From Neocallimastix lanati (nom. inval.) (lineage: Eukaryota; Neocallimastigomycota; Neocallimastigomycetes; Neocallimastigales; Neocallimastigaceae), in assembly GCA_016946835.1 (NCBI GenBank), contig JACVTC010000033.1, forward strand, positions 1,284,501 through 1,348,500: 64,000 nucleotides of DNA. The letters are read 5' to 3'. Below the pieces are notes generated by a model. It did not search any database. It saw only the letters and a list, made by a program, of their open reading frames with translations, and was not told the origin of the DNA. Below are positions 1 through 11,876 of this stretch, piece after piece. The translations under genes were made by a program, and so were the position numbers. The first letter of the stretch is position 1. Each line of letters opens with the position of its first letter.

Positions 1-731
1 AGTATCATCAACTAAATCTAGCACAAATCTATTTTTCTTAAGCGTGTTAATACCAATTAACACGTCGAAAATATCATCTTTTTCTATTTTTCTGAAATAG
101 TCTTTGAAAGTGTAGCCGCCTATTTCAATTTCTAATTCGTATACATCCGAAGAAATATAATTATTAGAATAAGCCTGGAATATTCTTTCCGAAATAGTTC
201 CAACGGCCGTTTTATTTATTTTATACTTCTCGAATGCAGCAGCAGTAATTAAATTAACACTTGCACAAGAATCTAAGAATATTTCTGCGTAGGATCCTTC
301 AATAGTACCATTTACTTTTATAACTTTATAGTCGCTTAACAATGATAAAGCATTTATTAAAAATTCTTTACTGGTACTTTTAATTAATTTTTGTTCTTTG
401 TTAAACCCGGTACGAAATTTAGGACATAAGTCCAATAAGTGTGCCAATTTAAGTTTGACTTCTATATTGGCAACATCTTTAACCAGGTCATTTATATCAT
501 AATTATCGACCAAATTGATCATTTTAATATGTTTCTCTAATTTTGACGTCTTAGTATTACCTCCATTTTCATTTTCGTTTGTAGTATTGGATATTATCTC
601 TTTAATTCTATTTAATTTGTTAATTTTTTTTGCGTTTAAAATATTTGGTTGGTTTATATATGATATATCCAAATGTTCCAATTTTTCTGTGCTATTATTA
701 CTATCATTATTAGTATTAATATTATCATTAA

Positions 732-789
<58 letters not shown>

Positions 790-1762
790 GATATTATTAG
801 AATTGTCATTATTGTTAATATTATTATTATAATCATCAATATTAATATTATGATTATTATTATTATTATAATTTAAATTATTTGGATCATCCTCTAAATT
901 CATATTATCTTCATCTCGAATATTTCCATTATTATTAATTTCAATAATATCTGGATTTTCTCTAAAATTAACCTTTTTTGTAGAAGAAAGATATTCACCT
1001 TCAATTATTTTATTATTATTTAGTTCCTCATTATTATTACTATCATTATAATTATCATTATTATTATTTATTTGTTTCATGGCTGGAGTGTGAATAGGAA
1101 CTGGATTATCTTTGAGATGAAGCCTTCGTGTTTCTTTATAAGGCCCCTTATATTTTTCTTTATTTTGTTTCCCTTTTCTCTGAGCAGCAAAAACAACTTC
1201 ATCCTGGAATTCTTCATTGGTATCTCTTAAATAAACATTATTATTATTATTTTTATTATAATTGTTATTATAATAATCATTTTTTTCATTATCATTATCC
1301 TTAATATTATTATTACAATTATTATTACAATTATTATAATGATTATTATTATCATCGATATAATAATCATTATTATCATTTCTCATATTAACATTATCAC
1401 TATTACATTTCATAATACTATTATTATAATTATAATTATAGTTATTGTAATTTTTATAATTATTATTATGATTGTAATTATTAGTATCGTTATTATTATA
1501 ATTATCATTACTATAATCACTATTACTATAATTATTATTAAGATTCTTATTGTTATAATTACTATTATTATTATTAATATTAACATTATTATTAATATCA
1601 CTATTATTATTAATATTACTATTATTATTATTAATATAACTATGACTATTATTATTATAATTATTGTTATTAATATTACCTCGATTATTATAATCATCAT
1701 TATTATAATTATTACCATTATTAACAAAATTATAATTATTATTATAACTACTATTATGATTA

Positions 1763-1800
<38 letters not shown>

Positions 1801-2312
1801 ACTATTACTATTATTATCATTATTGTAACGATTATTAATGTAATTATTATTATATGTGTAATTATTATTTTTGTTATTTTTATGGTTATTGTTATTATTA
1901 AAGTTATTGTTATTATTAGTATTATTGTTATTGTTACAATTTGGTTTATTGCAATAATTATTATTACTATTATAATTATTATTATCATTATCATTGGAAT
2001 TAGTATTAAAATTATCTTTTCTATTAACTAAATAAATATTCTCATTGTTTTTATAGTTGTTGTCTTTATTCTTGATATCCATTTCTTCATTATTTCCATA
2101 ATTTTCATTTCTTTCATTATTATTAATTAGTAAATTATTATTTTTATTTTTAGTATTCTTATAATATATATTATTTTCATTATAATTATTAGGTTCATTA
2201 ATATTATTATTATTATTATTATAATGATTATGGAAGTTATCATTACAATAATTGTCGTTGTTTATACATAAAAGGGTGGTTTGTTTACTGGAAGTTGGCC
2301 TTCTCCCATAAT
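1..2312 (-). CDS. Pol of element A, N-terminal part (linker and protease), partial at the window edge
   Basis: No long start-to-stop frame is closed here because the gene leaves the window. The minus strand nevertheless reads open across the part I checked (about 1080 to 1), in the -1 frame relative to gag. Near 340-440 it has the motif LAHLLDLCPKF, the counterpart of LAQLLDVSPK in the Pol N-terminus of C, J and K. Around 250-290 lies FLDSCASVNLIT, a retropepsin active site with Cys after D-S. Most of 700-2260 is (AAT/AAC)n coding an Asn-rich linker, far longer than in the sister elements. Reverse transcriptase and integrase should lie beyond the left edge. Expression would use the -1 signal at 2290-2322. 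Confidence 0.7.
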
Positions 2313-2322
2313 CTATTTTAAA
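2290..2322 (-). promoter_or_regulatory. -1 ribosomal frameshift signal of element A
   Basis: Reading the minus strand: slippery heptamer U_UUA_AAA in gag phase (2316-2322), 8-nt spacer containing the gag stop (2308-2315), then hairpin GGGAG/CTTCC with 8-nt loop AAGGCCAA (2290-2307; one G-U pair). The same geometry recurs in C, F, J and K. Function is inferred from the known X_XXY_YYZ-plus-structure rule. Confidence 0.75.
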
Positions 2323-3875
2323 TTGCTATCGCTTCTAATATTTTGCTGATGAGGATTTTGATTATCAAAGTACCTAGGATTACTTTTATTTCTTATTTCC
2401 TCCATATTTCTTGCATTGTTGTAGTTATCATTGTTATAGTTGTCATAATTAGTATTATTAGTATTATAATTATTATTTCCATAATTACTATTACTATTAT
2501 AATTATTATTTCTATTATAATTATTATTGTTATTATACATATTATTGTTATTATAATTATTATTGTTATAATTGCTATTAATATAATTATTATTGCTATA
2601 ATTGTTATTATTATAATTATTATTGTTATTATAATTATTTTTTCCTCTATTGTTGTTGTTCCTAAAATTATAATTACCATTGTTAATATTATTATTATTG
2701 GAATTATTATTATAGTTACCAAAATTATTATTATTATTATTATTGTTACTGTTATTGAAATTATTATAATTACTATTATTGCTACTATTAATATTACTGT
2801 TATAGAAATTATTATAATTATTATTGTTATTATAATTACTGTTATAATTATTATTACCATATAGAGTATTATAATTATTATTATTATTATTATTAATATT
2901 ATAATTATTTCCATTATTTCCGTTATTAAACATTCTATTTCCATTATTATTATAATTATTTTCATTATAAAATCCAGAATTAAATTTTCCGAAGGTCATT
3001 AATTGATTCTGATCCTGACTATAATTAAGAGATTTATTTTTATTTCTTAAATTTCTTTTGTTACATTCTCTTGCTTTGTGACCTGGTTCGCCACAGAGGT
3101 AGCAAGTAAAATTTCTAAATTGATTATTATTATTGTTGTTATTATTATTCCTTGAATTAAATCTTTCTTGACGATATCGACCAGTAGAAAACAGATCAGC
3201 GTTGCCCACATAATACGCATTTTGTATAGAATTATCTAAATCCCTATTTCCTTCGGTCAATCCTCTATATAATGGATGTTCTAATAAAGAATTTTGACAA
3301 TTAGAATTATTTTGGAAGACCATAGAAGTGTTGAGAAATTCATTATTTCCTATGGTCCTTTTTTCGGCTTTCTCGGCTCTTACAGCCACTTCAAAAGCAT
3401 CCGACAAGGTATCACATTCGGCTAAGAGAATTTGAGAATGAACATATATTCTTGATTTTATTGAATTTAAATAATCATCGACTGATATAATCTTCTGATA
3501 ATCTCTATCTAATCGATGATACAAGGTTAAATAACGGTAGTTAAAATTCTTTATATTTTCATTTGGTTTTATTTTCAGATTTTTTAAAACTGAGCATTTA
3601 TCAGCCGGTTTTATATCCATATACTTTTCAATAGCTGATTGCACTTCTTTATAGTTTGGATACCTTGTGATATTATTCCGAGTGGTTACTAATGATTTCA
3701 AAACGTTCCTCAAGTCAGCCTCCACGGCTATTTTTAGCCATACAAAAATTCTAGATGAATCTTGGATGTCATGCATTTCCATGACACCCTTAAAATCTTC
3801 TATCCATGTGTCTATGTCTTTACCATAGTCACATAGATATGGTAGATCACGTTTTACTTTGGAAGCGTCAACCAT
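2313..3875 (-). CDS. gag: Gag of element A with CCHC zinc knuckle and very long Asn-rich tail
   Basis: 520 residues. The N-terminal 190 residues are helical Gag-like sequence (for example DLPYLCDYGKDIDTWIEDF), similar in layout to the Gag of F and J, including the conserved stretch on a basic motif, NFNYRYLTLYHRLDR. A CCHC knuckle, CYLCGEPGHKAREC, is near residues 255-268 and should bind the genomic RNA. Residues about 300-500 are almost pure Asn/Tyr, built from AAT/AAC codons, which makes this protein about 200 residues longer than its relatives. The start ATG is supported by the conserved N-terminal layout. Gag forms the cytoplasmic virus-like particle. Confidence 0.85.
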   Translation of the reverse strand: MVDASKVKRDLPYLCDYGKDIDTWIEDFKGVMEMHDIQDSSRIFVWLKIAVEADLRNVLKSLVTTRNNITRYPNYKEVQSAIEKYMDIKPADKCSVLKNLKIKPNENIKNFNYRYLTLYHRLDRDYQKIISVDDYLNSIKSRIYVHSQILLAECDTLSDAFEVAVRAEKAEKRTIGNNEFLNTSMVFQNNSNCQNSLLEHPLYRGLTEGNRDLDNSIQNAYYVGNADLFSTGRYRQERFNSRNNNNNNNNNQFRNFTCYLCGEPGHKARECNKRNLRNKNKSLNYSQDQNQLMTFGKFNSGFYNENNYNNNGNRMFNNGNNGNNYNINNNNNNNYNTLYGNNNYNSNYNNNNNYNNFYNSNINSSNNSNYNNFNNSNNNNNNNNFGNYNNNSNNNNINNGNYNFRNNNNRGKNNYNNNNNYNNNNYSNNNYINSNYNNNNYNNNNMYNNNNNYNRNNNYNSNSNYGNNNYNTNNTNYDNYNNDNYNNARNMEEIRNKSNPRYFDNQNPHQQNIRSDSNLK

Positions 3876-4085
3876 TATTAATTAACTACTAAAAAAGGAA
3901 AAAAAATGAAACAAAACTTATATTTAATACGTAATTTATTTTCTTATTTAATTCGACTTATCTCTAATATTATTTATTTATTTTTACTATTATATATATA
4001 TATATATTTTAATAAAAAAAAAATAATTTTTTTTTTTTTTTTTTTTATAATATTATTATTATTTTCATATAATTTAATAGTGCAG
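3876..4085 (-). other. 5' leader of element A
   Basis: About 210 bases between gag and the primer binding site. A+T-rich with a T-run at 4028-4046 on the plus strand. I see no gene or clear structure; the plus-strand frame through it is incidental. Confidence 0.5.
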
Positions 4086-4103
4086 CGCCCGGATTCTCCA
4101 CCA
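4086..4103 (-). other. Primer binding site of element A (tRNA type)
   Basis: The plus strand reads CGCCCGGATTCTCCACCA, which ends in CCA and fits a tRNA 3' end: T-stem CCCGG, acceptor strand ATTCTCC, discriminator A, CCA. It lies 6 nt from the LTR. The matching tRNA gene is not in this window. Confidence 0.75.
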
Positions 4104-4109
4104 AAAATA

Positions 4110-4784
4110 TGATACGATATATTTTAAATATTCGTATTTACAATAGTTTTGGGCGCTACACTGGGGAATTGTATTAAATTATATATTCTAATAATAATAT
4201 TAATTATTTTATTTAATTATTTAAAATTTTTATTTTAGGATATTTGTTTTGTAATATTTTATTTTTATTTTATTTTATTTTATTTTATTTTATTTTATTT
4301 TATTTTATTTTATTTTATTTTATTTTATTTTATTTTATTTTATTTTATTTTATTTTATTTTTATCATATTAACTATTAATAATTATAATTTAATTATAAT
4401 ATTCTACAATTAATTACTTAAACAACTAATTTTATTAAAACTAATAACTAAACTACTATCTTAACTAATTAAAACATTTTTCTTATATTAAATCAACTAT
4501 TACTAATTAACATATATCAATAATTTTTTAACAAAAACATTTTTTTTTTTTTTGTATAATATTTTTATATATTTTTTTTATAATTATTATCTCTATATTA
4601 AATCATAATTGTTATATTTTATATAAACATTAATATAAAAGTTTATATTATAATAATTAAATTTTATACTATAATAATATTATTTTATATGATTTATAAT
4701 TAATATAATTCATCATTTTTATATAATTAATTTTAATTTTATAATAATATATATTTTACAAACTTTATATAATTAATATAATTT
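4110..4784 (-). repeat. 5' LTR of element A, larger part
   Basis: Starts TGATAC after the primer site and continues, after element B, at 11877-11922, where it ends GTATCA. Total about 721 bp. It holds a (TTTTA)n array at about 4256-4360. Only this LTR of A is in the window, so no age estimate is possible. Confidence 0.75.
4256..4360. repeat. (TTTTA)n microsatellite
   Basis: About twenty uninterrupted copies of a 5-bp unit inside the LTR of element A. Confidence 0.95.
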
Positions 4785-5519
4785 TGTTAAAAAGTAAACA
4801 GGTTGAATTTAACGAGGAATCAGGTTGATATATCTATATAATATAACTATATAGATATAAGTAAATTACTAAAATAAAAGAGTTATAAAGTTAAATTTGT
4901 TAATTTAACACTTAATTAAAACTAATAATTGGTTTGATATGATAAAAATTTTTATTTATTAATAAAAATATATAGTTATATTATAATAGGTTAACTATAA
5001 CCTTACAAAGGACAAAAAGATAAATTTGAATTTTCTTTTTATACTTTGTAGGTTTGAGAATATTGATAATAATAATATAAAGTTGATAATAATAATATTT
5101 AGTATAAGAATATGTTTAATATAAATAAATTATATTTTTTAATCTAATATATTAGCTAATATATATAATATAATATTAAATTTAAATATTTAATATAGTA
5201 ATTAATAATTAATAATTAATTAAATCAATATAACATAAATTAATACATAAACATTAATTTATGAATCAAGGATGACATGACCAAATGATTCATGTTAATA
5301 AATATTTTATTTATTAATAATATTTAAGTTTAATATGATATCATTAGAATCAGTAGGCCTAAGCTGGTCCTAAGATGATCAAATAACTTATAATATTATA
5401 AAATAAATAAAATTTAAAGAATAATTAATGAATTATAAATTTTTATTAATTATTTTGTTTTTAATAATTTTAATTGAAATTAATTGAAATTGAAATTTAA
5501 TTCAGTTGTAATTTCGACA
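4785..5519 (-). repeat. 3' LTR of element B
   Basis: 735 bp, TGTTAAAAAG...TTTCGACA. Identical by eye to the right copy. Confidence 0.9.
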
Positions 5520-5606
5520 ACGCCCTTCCACAAAAATCGGATTCCAGACGATTTTGTGTAACGTTACATAAAGAAATTATTATATTTATAAAATTGTATA
5601 TTTTAA

Positions 5607-5644
<38 letters not shown>

Positions 5645-6051
5645 AAGTAAAAAGGTCACATGAGTCCTTTAAAGAACACATTACAAGTGGCCATTTCATG
5701 GAAATTTCGAAATTGTCAAAATTTACTGAAATTAAAATTTTGTTATAAAATTAAATATCGAGAAATATAATGGTGTGAATTTTATTAAAAATTTCGTTGA
5801 AAAAATGTAAAATTGAAATTTTGAAATTGAAATTGAAATTTCATCTTAATTTTATGCATTAAATTGAAAATTTTTAAATATAGTGAAAATTTATAATTTA
5901 ATGAATATAATAATGTAAAAATAAATAAAGTATTATTAAATTTCGATTTTTTAAAAATTTTTGAAATTTTGAAATGTAAAATTTTAAATTAATTAATTTA
6001 ATTTTGAAATATTATTATTATTTAATATACTATTTATAGCTTAAGTATAAT

Positions 6052-6129
<78 letters not shown>
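5520..6129 (-). other. 3' untranslated region of element B with hairpin, polypurine tract and poly(A)
   Basis: In element sense: a run of about 78 A residues directly after the pol stop (6053-6130 as T), a second shorter run (about 5610-5643), then a hairpin AAAATCG...CGATTTT at 5533-5555 with the conserved core TCGTCTGGAATCCGA, then the purine tract GTGGAAGGGCG just before the 3' LTR. No gene is seen. Confidence 0.75.
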
Positions 6130-6135
<6 letters not shown>

Positions 6136-9100
6136 ATAAGAAAGAGAAGTGAATTTTCTATTATTCTTTAAATATTCTTGATATATTCTTTGATTCCTTG
6201 GATTATTTTCAACTTCATAAGAAGGCACCCAATTACTTGAACTTTTATATTTGTATCTAACTCTATATTCGTAGCAGTTTTTCTTGTAGTTTGTCCTAAA
6301 TCCAGAAATTTCAATAATATCATTAATGGATTCATTGTGCGAACTTCTATTTAAAAACTTTTGCGGAGTTGGGACATAAGGTTCCAATTCAGAGATATGA
6401 AAGATTGGATGATGTTTTGGAAAAGGTGACTTTTTAAGATCAATTTTATAATTATTATTCTCTAAAACATCGATTACCTTGTAAGGTCCATATTTGCAAG
6501 GAGCGAGTTTAGAACAATCTTCAATATTTAAGGAAGGAGGTGCTTGAATCCAAACCAAGTCACCTTCTTTTATTACAGGAGGTGGCATCCTTTTCTTATC
6601 CGCATAATTTTTATATAATTCTTTAGATCTTAATAAGACATCTTTAATATGATTAAAACTTGTACTTACATTTTTAATAAATTTACTATTAGTATCAACT
6701 TGGGGTAGTAAGAAATATTCGTCCATAGATGGATGAAATCCATAGTTAATAAAGAAAGGTGTTTCTTTTGTAGATTCATTGACTGAATTATTATAAGCGA
6801 ACTCTGCAAGATAGATCCAATTAATCCAATCGTCGTGATAATAAGATCTTGAATAAGCTCTTAAATACTGTTCAATAAAGGAGTTACATCTCTCAACTTG
6901 ACCAACAGTCTCATGATGATCTGTTGTAGCTAATTTGGATTTAATATTAAGTAATTTCATGAATTCTTTCCAAAGTGCACTTGTAAACTGAGGACCTCTA
7001 TCTGTATACATATCATAAGGAAGGCCATGTAATTTATAAACATTATTCATAAATGCTTTGGCAGTTTGTTTTGCATCAGGAATTTGTTTGAAAGGTATTA
7101 AGTGAATCATTTTAGAGAAACGATCCACTACAACCATTATTACCGTATATCCCTTTGAATCCGGGAGGCCACATAAAAAGTCAACTTCTATAGATTTCCA
7201 AGGTCTATCAGGTGTTTCCAACGGTTGTAGAAAGCCATATTTCCTATGTCTATTAATTTTGTTTCTTGCACAACATTCACAGGAATTGACAAATTTTATA
7301 ACATCATCTTGCATTTTGGGCCACCAAAAGTTTCTTGTAATTAATTCAAGAGTTCTTTTAATTCCAAGATGACCAGCGGAAGGCTTTTCATGATATTTAG
7401 TTAAGATTTCTAATCTTAAAATTTCAGGAATATAAATTAAATTATTATATAATATAATATTATCCTTTATTTTGAACTTATTCATTTTCCTAAAGGGTTT
7501 ATAGGACATATCATTTTTAATATTCTGTGGGCTAAAATAGAGTCTAATATCATCAGCTGTGGCATCTGTTTTTGTAGCTTCTATAATTCTTTCTAAAAGA
7601 TCGCTAACAAGACCAATAAAACATGGAACTTCCTTTACATTTTTTATGTCAAGAATATTTTCGGTTTTAGTTTCTTCATTATTTTTTATATAATCTGGTC
7701 TTCTTGAAAGAGAATCAGGTTTTCCATTATTGGAACCTTGTCTATAAATTAATTCAAAATTATATTCTTGGAAGAACATATGCCATCTATGTTGCCTTTG
7801 ATTACCAATTTTACCACCAAGGGTATATAATAAGTTCCTATGATCAGTATAAACAGTTACTTTGTATTTCGCACCAAGTAATAAATGTCTCCATGCCAAA
7901 AAGGCTTCTCTAATAGCTAACAACTCCTTGTCTGTAATAGTATAATTAATTTCTGCACCTTGTAAGCTTCTTGAGAAATATGCAACTGGATGTAATTTAT
8001 TATTATCATCCTTTTGTGATAAAACAGCACCAAGGGCAAAGTTACTTGCATCACATTCAACAATAAATGGTTTATTATTATCCGGATGGAATAAAACTGG
8101 AGAACTGGTTAATCTTTTCTTTAATTCTGAGAATGATTCTTCACATTTGTTATTCCAATTAAATTTAATATTTTTTCTGGTTAAATTATGTAAAGGTTTT
8201 GCAATTTTTGCAAAATCTTTAACAAATCTTCTATAATAATTGCAAAGACCTAAAAACCTCTGTACGTCCTTTAAGTTATTTGGTTGAGGCCAGTCTTTAA
8301 TTGATTCTATTTTCTTCGGATCGGTAGTGACACCTTGACCTGATAATACATATCCAAGGAATTCAACTTTCTCTTTATCAAATTCGCATTTTTCTAATTT
8401 TGCATATAAGTTATTATTAATTAATGCTTGCAAAACCTCCCTAACTTGTTTATGATGTTCTTTTAAATCTTTGGAGTAGATTAAAATATCGTCTAAATAA
8501 AGAATAACACTTTTTTCTAAATATGGTCTTAGTACCGAATTAATAAACGATTGAAAAGTAGCTGGTGCGTTTTTTAAACCAAATGGCATAACTAAGTATT
8601 CATAGTGACCATATTTAGTTCTGAAAGCTGTCTTGTATTCATCCCCTTCCTTAATACGGATTAAATTATAGGCTGAACGTAAATCTAATTTTGTAAAATA
8701 CTTTGCTCCTTTAACCTTTTCAATAATTTCATTAATAAGAGGTATGGGGTACGAGTTTCTTATAGTAACAGCGTTTAACTTCCTATAGTCTACGCATAAC
8801 CGAAGTGTACCATCTTTTTTCTTTTGGAATAGAACTGGATAACCTGCAGGTGATTCAGATGGTCTAATAAATCCTTTTTTTAGGTTTTCTTTTATATATT
8901 CTTTCAAAACTTTATTTTCCTCTTCGGTTAAGGGATAGATTGGACCATAGTGAAGGGAAGCGTCCTTCTCCAGCACTATTTTGCAGTCGGTTAAACGATG
9001 TGGGGGAAGTTTATCGGCTTCGGCTTTACTAAAAACAATAAATAGATCGCGATATTGAGGCGGAATATCTTCAATATTTGGATCTTCATTGTCATTTTTA

Positions 9101-9825
9101 TTAATTTCTTTATTTGATAAGAAGGAATATATTAAAAAATTGTAATTATAGTCATTGTTTAAATTAAAATTGTTTTTTAAATATTTATTTTGTTTTTTGA
9201 AATAATATTTATATTTATTAATAAAATAATGATTTTTATTAAAAAATTTTTTATAATTAAATTTATCACAAAATTTTGAAAATTTATTAAGGTTAAGGTT
9301 ATTAAGTTTTTTATTAAAAAATTTTTTATTATAATTAAACTTCTGATCAAATTTTTTTAAATTTTTTGAAAAATTTTTATAATTAAATTTTTTTATTGAT
9401 TTATTAAAAAGTAAATAATTTTTTAAAATTTTATTTTTCATCGACTGTAGATATAAATTGTTTTTGCAATATTTATTAGGATTTTTGTTATTTTTATTTG
9501 AAAAATAATAATTTAAGTAAGAATATAATATATTCTTATCATAATTATAGTGAATTTTGAATTTTCGCATGAATTGATTACCAAAAAGTAGATCAGTTGG
9601 TATGCAATTTGTTATTAGAAATTTTTCATTGTAATTTTTAAAATAAAATTTTTTATTCTTTTGTATTTTTATTTGAAATTTTAGCCAAACGTACTGATCT
9701 ATCTTAGTAGTAGAACCAGATATACCTTTGACTGAAATTTTATTTTTTAAATTATAAATTTTTAAATTTAGTTTTTGAACTAAATTTTTTGTAATAAAAT
9801 TACAAAATGATCCAGAATCTAGCAT
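6130..9825 (-). CDS. pol: Pol of element B: protease, reverse transcriptase, RNase H, integrase, chromodomain-like end
   Basis: 1231 residues from the first ATG; the frame stays open upstream to gag, and expression is by -1 frameshift, so this ATG is not a true start. In order: retropepsin site MLDSGSFCNF at 1-10; a Lys/Asn/Phe-rich linker to about 240; reverse transcriptase from about 270 (LPPHRLTDCKI) with YLDDILIYS near 440; RNase H with VECDASN near 590 and YTDHRNL near 660; HHCC zinc finger at about 815-852; integrase core with VDFLCGLPD near 878 and DHHETVGQVERC near 965. The last 60 residues (DIIEISGFRTNYKKN... NWVPSYEVENN) align in pattern with a chromodomain but are divergent. Products would copy RNA to DNA and integrate it. 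Confidence 0.92.
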
Positions 9826-9999
9826 AGATTCAGATGTAATTTTTTGGTTATTTTTAATTTTTAATTTATTATTATTAATTGGTAGTCTTGTTGGAATGTA
9901 GCAATGGAATAAAAGAAAAGTTGAAGGTAGTTTTTGGGTTGTGATGTTATCAAATGAAGGAAAGTTATAATAAATTGTTTTTACATTTTTTGATGAATT

Positions 10000-10032
10000 G
10001 GACTCCGAGTGAAGTCCTTCATTTAGTTTTTT
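10000..10032 (-). promoter_or_regulatory. -1 ribosomal frameshift signal of element B
   Basis: Minus strand: heptamer A_AAA_AAC (10026-10032) directly before the gag UAA, 8-nt spacer (10018-10025), hairpin GGACTTC/GGAGTCC with a 4-nt loop (10000-10017, one G-U pair). Same geometry as in G and I, with paired differences that preserve the stem. Confidence 0.8.
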
Positions 10033-11102
10033 GAATTATTATTATTTGTACTATTATTACTGTTATTATTAATTTTATTAAAGTTATTATTATTATGGAC
10101 TTTATTATAATTATTATTATAATATTTATTATAATTGTTATTATTATTATATTTATTATTATTGTTGTTGTTGTTATTGTGGACATTAGAAGGCTTTTTC
10201 TTTAAATTTTTATTACCATTAGATTTTAATTGACCTTTAGATTTCAAGGAATTTTCGTAAAGAATACATCTAGTATAAATAGTACTAAGATCAGAAGGAA
10301 ATTCATCCATTTTTTCTATTTCTTCCTGGAACCTTGGGTGCAATCCATTATAAAAGAATAAAACTAAAGCTTCTTCATTCCAATTCAAACATGTTGTAAG
10401 GGTTCGAAATTCATCAATATAATCATTAATTTTCCCAAATGTGTGAGAAATTTTTGCGAGTTGGATCATGGCTAATTTCTTACTGGCAACATTATTAAAA
10501 GCTTTCCTTAATTCTTTAATCAATTCTTCTAATGTTGCTGGACTTCTATCTTTATATTTGGCATAATACCAATTACGAGCACCATCTCTTAAGCGTGACT
10601 TAACATAATTAATTTTTACATCCATAGTAGATTCACAGTTAGGATAAGTCTTAAAAGTATCTTCACAGAGCTGACAAAAGAGATCGGTTTCCTTAGTATC
10701 CCCAGTGAAAAATCCAGGTTCTGGGACTTCTTGAAGTGTATTGGGAATAGTATTCCTCATTATTACATCATTGTCTGCCTCTCTTCTTGTTGATATAGAA
10801 GCGTTATCATCTTGATTTTGAGAAGCATTAACATTAGGAATAAAATCGAATTTCTGATTTAAAATGCTGGTAATAGAAGAAAGTTGTTTTATGATATTCT
10901 TGTTATCCCTATTTAAAGTAAAAAGTTTCTTTTGAAGATCTTCATTATATTTATTAAAATCTTCTCTTGATAAGAATGTAACTTCTGCATCTTTTGCCAG
11001 TTCAGAGACAGTAATCTGAGCGTCTGTTCTTAGCTTATTTACTTCCGACATAGGAGCAAAGTCAGGATAGGAGTTTGCCCACACGTTATTATAAAGGGAC
11101 AT
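10023..11102 (-). CDS. gag: Gag of element B
   Basis: 359 residues. A central Gag domain (about 115-275) contains VPEPGFFTGDTKETDLFCQLCEDTF and WYYAKYKDRSPATLEELIKELRKAF, typical of the retrotransposon Gag family. The C-terminus (about 290-359) is Lys/Asn-rich with no CCHC knuckle; basic residues there may bind RNA instead (inference). Gag and Pol are in a -1 relation. It is clearly homologous to the 358-residue Gag of G and I. The ATG at 11100-11102 follows the primer region by about 25 nt. Confidence 0.9.
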   Translation of the reverse strand: MSLYNNVWANSYPDFAPMSEVNKLRTDAQITVSELAKDAEVTFLSREDFNKYNEDLQKKLFTLNRDNKNIIKQLSSITSILNQKFDFIPNVNASQNQDDNASISTRREADNDVIMRNTIPNTLQEVPEPGFFTGDTKETDLFCQLCEDTFKTYPNCESTMDVKINYVKSRLRDGARNWYYAKYKDRSPATLEELIKELRKAFNNVASKKLAMIQLAKISHTFGKINDYIDEFRTLTTCLNWNEEALVLFFYNGLHPRFQEEIEKMDEFPSDLSTIYTRCILYENSLKSKGQLKSNGNKNLKKKPSNVHNNNNNNNNKYNNNNNYNKYYNNNYNKVHNNNNFNKINNNSNNSTNNNNSKN

Positions 11103-11126
11103 ATCAAGGTGATTCTCTTTTCTAAG

Positions 11127-11136
11127 GTAAGGTTAT
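11127..11136 (-). other. Self-primer binding site of element B
   Basis: The ten bases next to the 5' LTR (sense ATAACCTTAC) are perfectly complementary to GTAAGGTTAT inside the LTR (11349-11358). That LTR stretch lies about 38 nt downstream of a TATA box, i.e. near the expected RNA 5' end. No tRNA-type TGG site is present. This matches the Tf1 self-priming layout. Confidence 0.75.
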
Positions 11137-11871
11137 TGTTAAAAAGTAAACAGGTTGAATTTAACGAGGAATCAGGTTGATATATCTATATAATATAACT
11201 ATATAGATATAAGTAAATTACTAAAATAAAAGAGTTATAAAGTTAAATTTGTTAATTTAACACTTAATTAAAACTAATAATTGGTTTGATATGATAAAAA
11301 TTTTTATTTATTAATAAAAATATATAGTTATATTATAATAGGTTAACTATAACCTTACAAAGGACAAAAAGATAAATTTGAATTTTCTTTTTATACTTTG
11401 TAGGTTTGAGAATATTGATAATAATAATATAAAGTTGATAATAATAATATTTAGTATAAGAATATGTTTAATATAAATAAATTATATTTTTTAATCTAAT
11501 ATATTAGCTAATATATATAATATAATATTAAATTTAAATATTTAATATAGTAATTAATAATTAATAATTAATTAAATCAATATAACATAAATTAATACAT
11601 AAACATTAATTTATGAATCAAGGATGACATGACCAAATGATTCATGTTAATAAATATTTTATTTATTAATAATATTTAAGTTTAATATGATATCATTAGA
11701 ATCAGTAGGCCTAAGCTGGTCCTAAGATGATCAAATAACTTATAATATTATAAAATAAATAAAATTTAAAGAATAATTAATGAATTATAAATTTTTATTA
11801 ATTATTTTGTTTTTAATAATTTTAATTGAAATTAATTGAAATTGAAATTTAATTCAGTTGTAATTTCGACA
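11137..11871 (-). repeat. 5' LTR of element B
   Basis: 735 bp. In element sense it carries TATAAAAA (11388-11395 on the plus strand) and, about 38 nt further, the self-primer sequence at 11349-11358. Ends TG...CA. Confidence 0.9.
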
Positions 11872-11876
11872 AATTT

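Larger units (their letters stand above)
4785..11871 (-). mobile_element. Element B: whole-looking Ty3/gypsy chromovirus, self-primed class
   Basis: Two 735-bp LTRs (4785-5519, 11137-11871) that look identical by eye, a 5-bp target duplication AATTT (4780-4784 and 11872-11876), gag, pol, a polypurine tract and a self-complementary primer region. No breaks seen, so it is very young. It sits in the LTR of A, with exactly 46 nt of that LTR left between the duplication and the LTR end. Related to G and I at protein level but with different LTR sequence. Confidence 0.9.

Noticed and set aside
515-2965. Long plus-strand and minus-strand frames of almost pure Ile or Leu
   Set aside because: They are shadows of (AAT)n repeats that code Asn in the frame of A's gag and pol; no domain or composition typical of a real protein.
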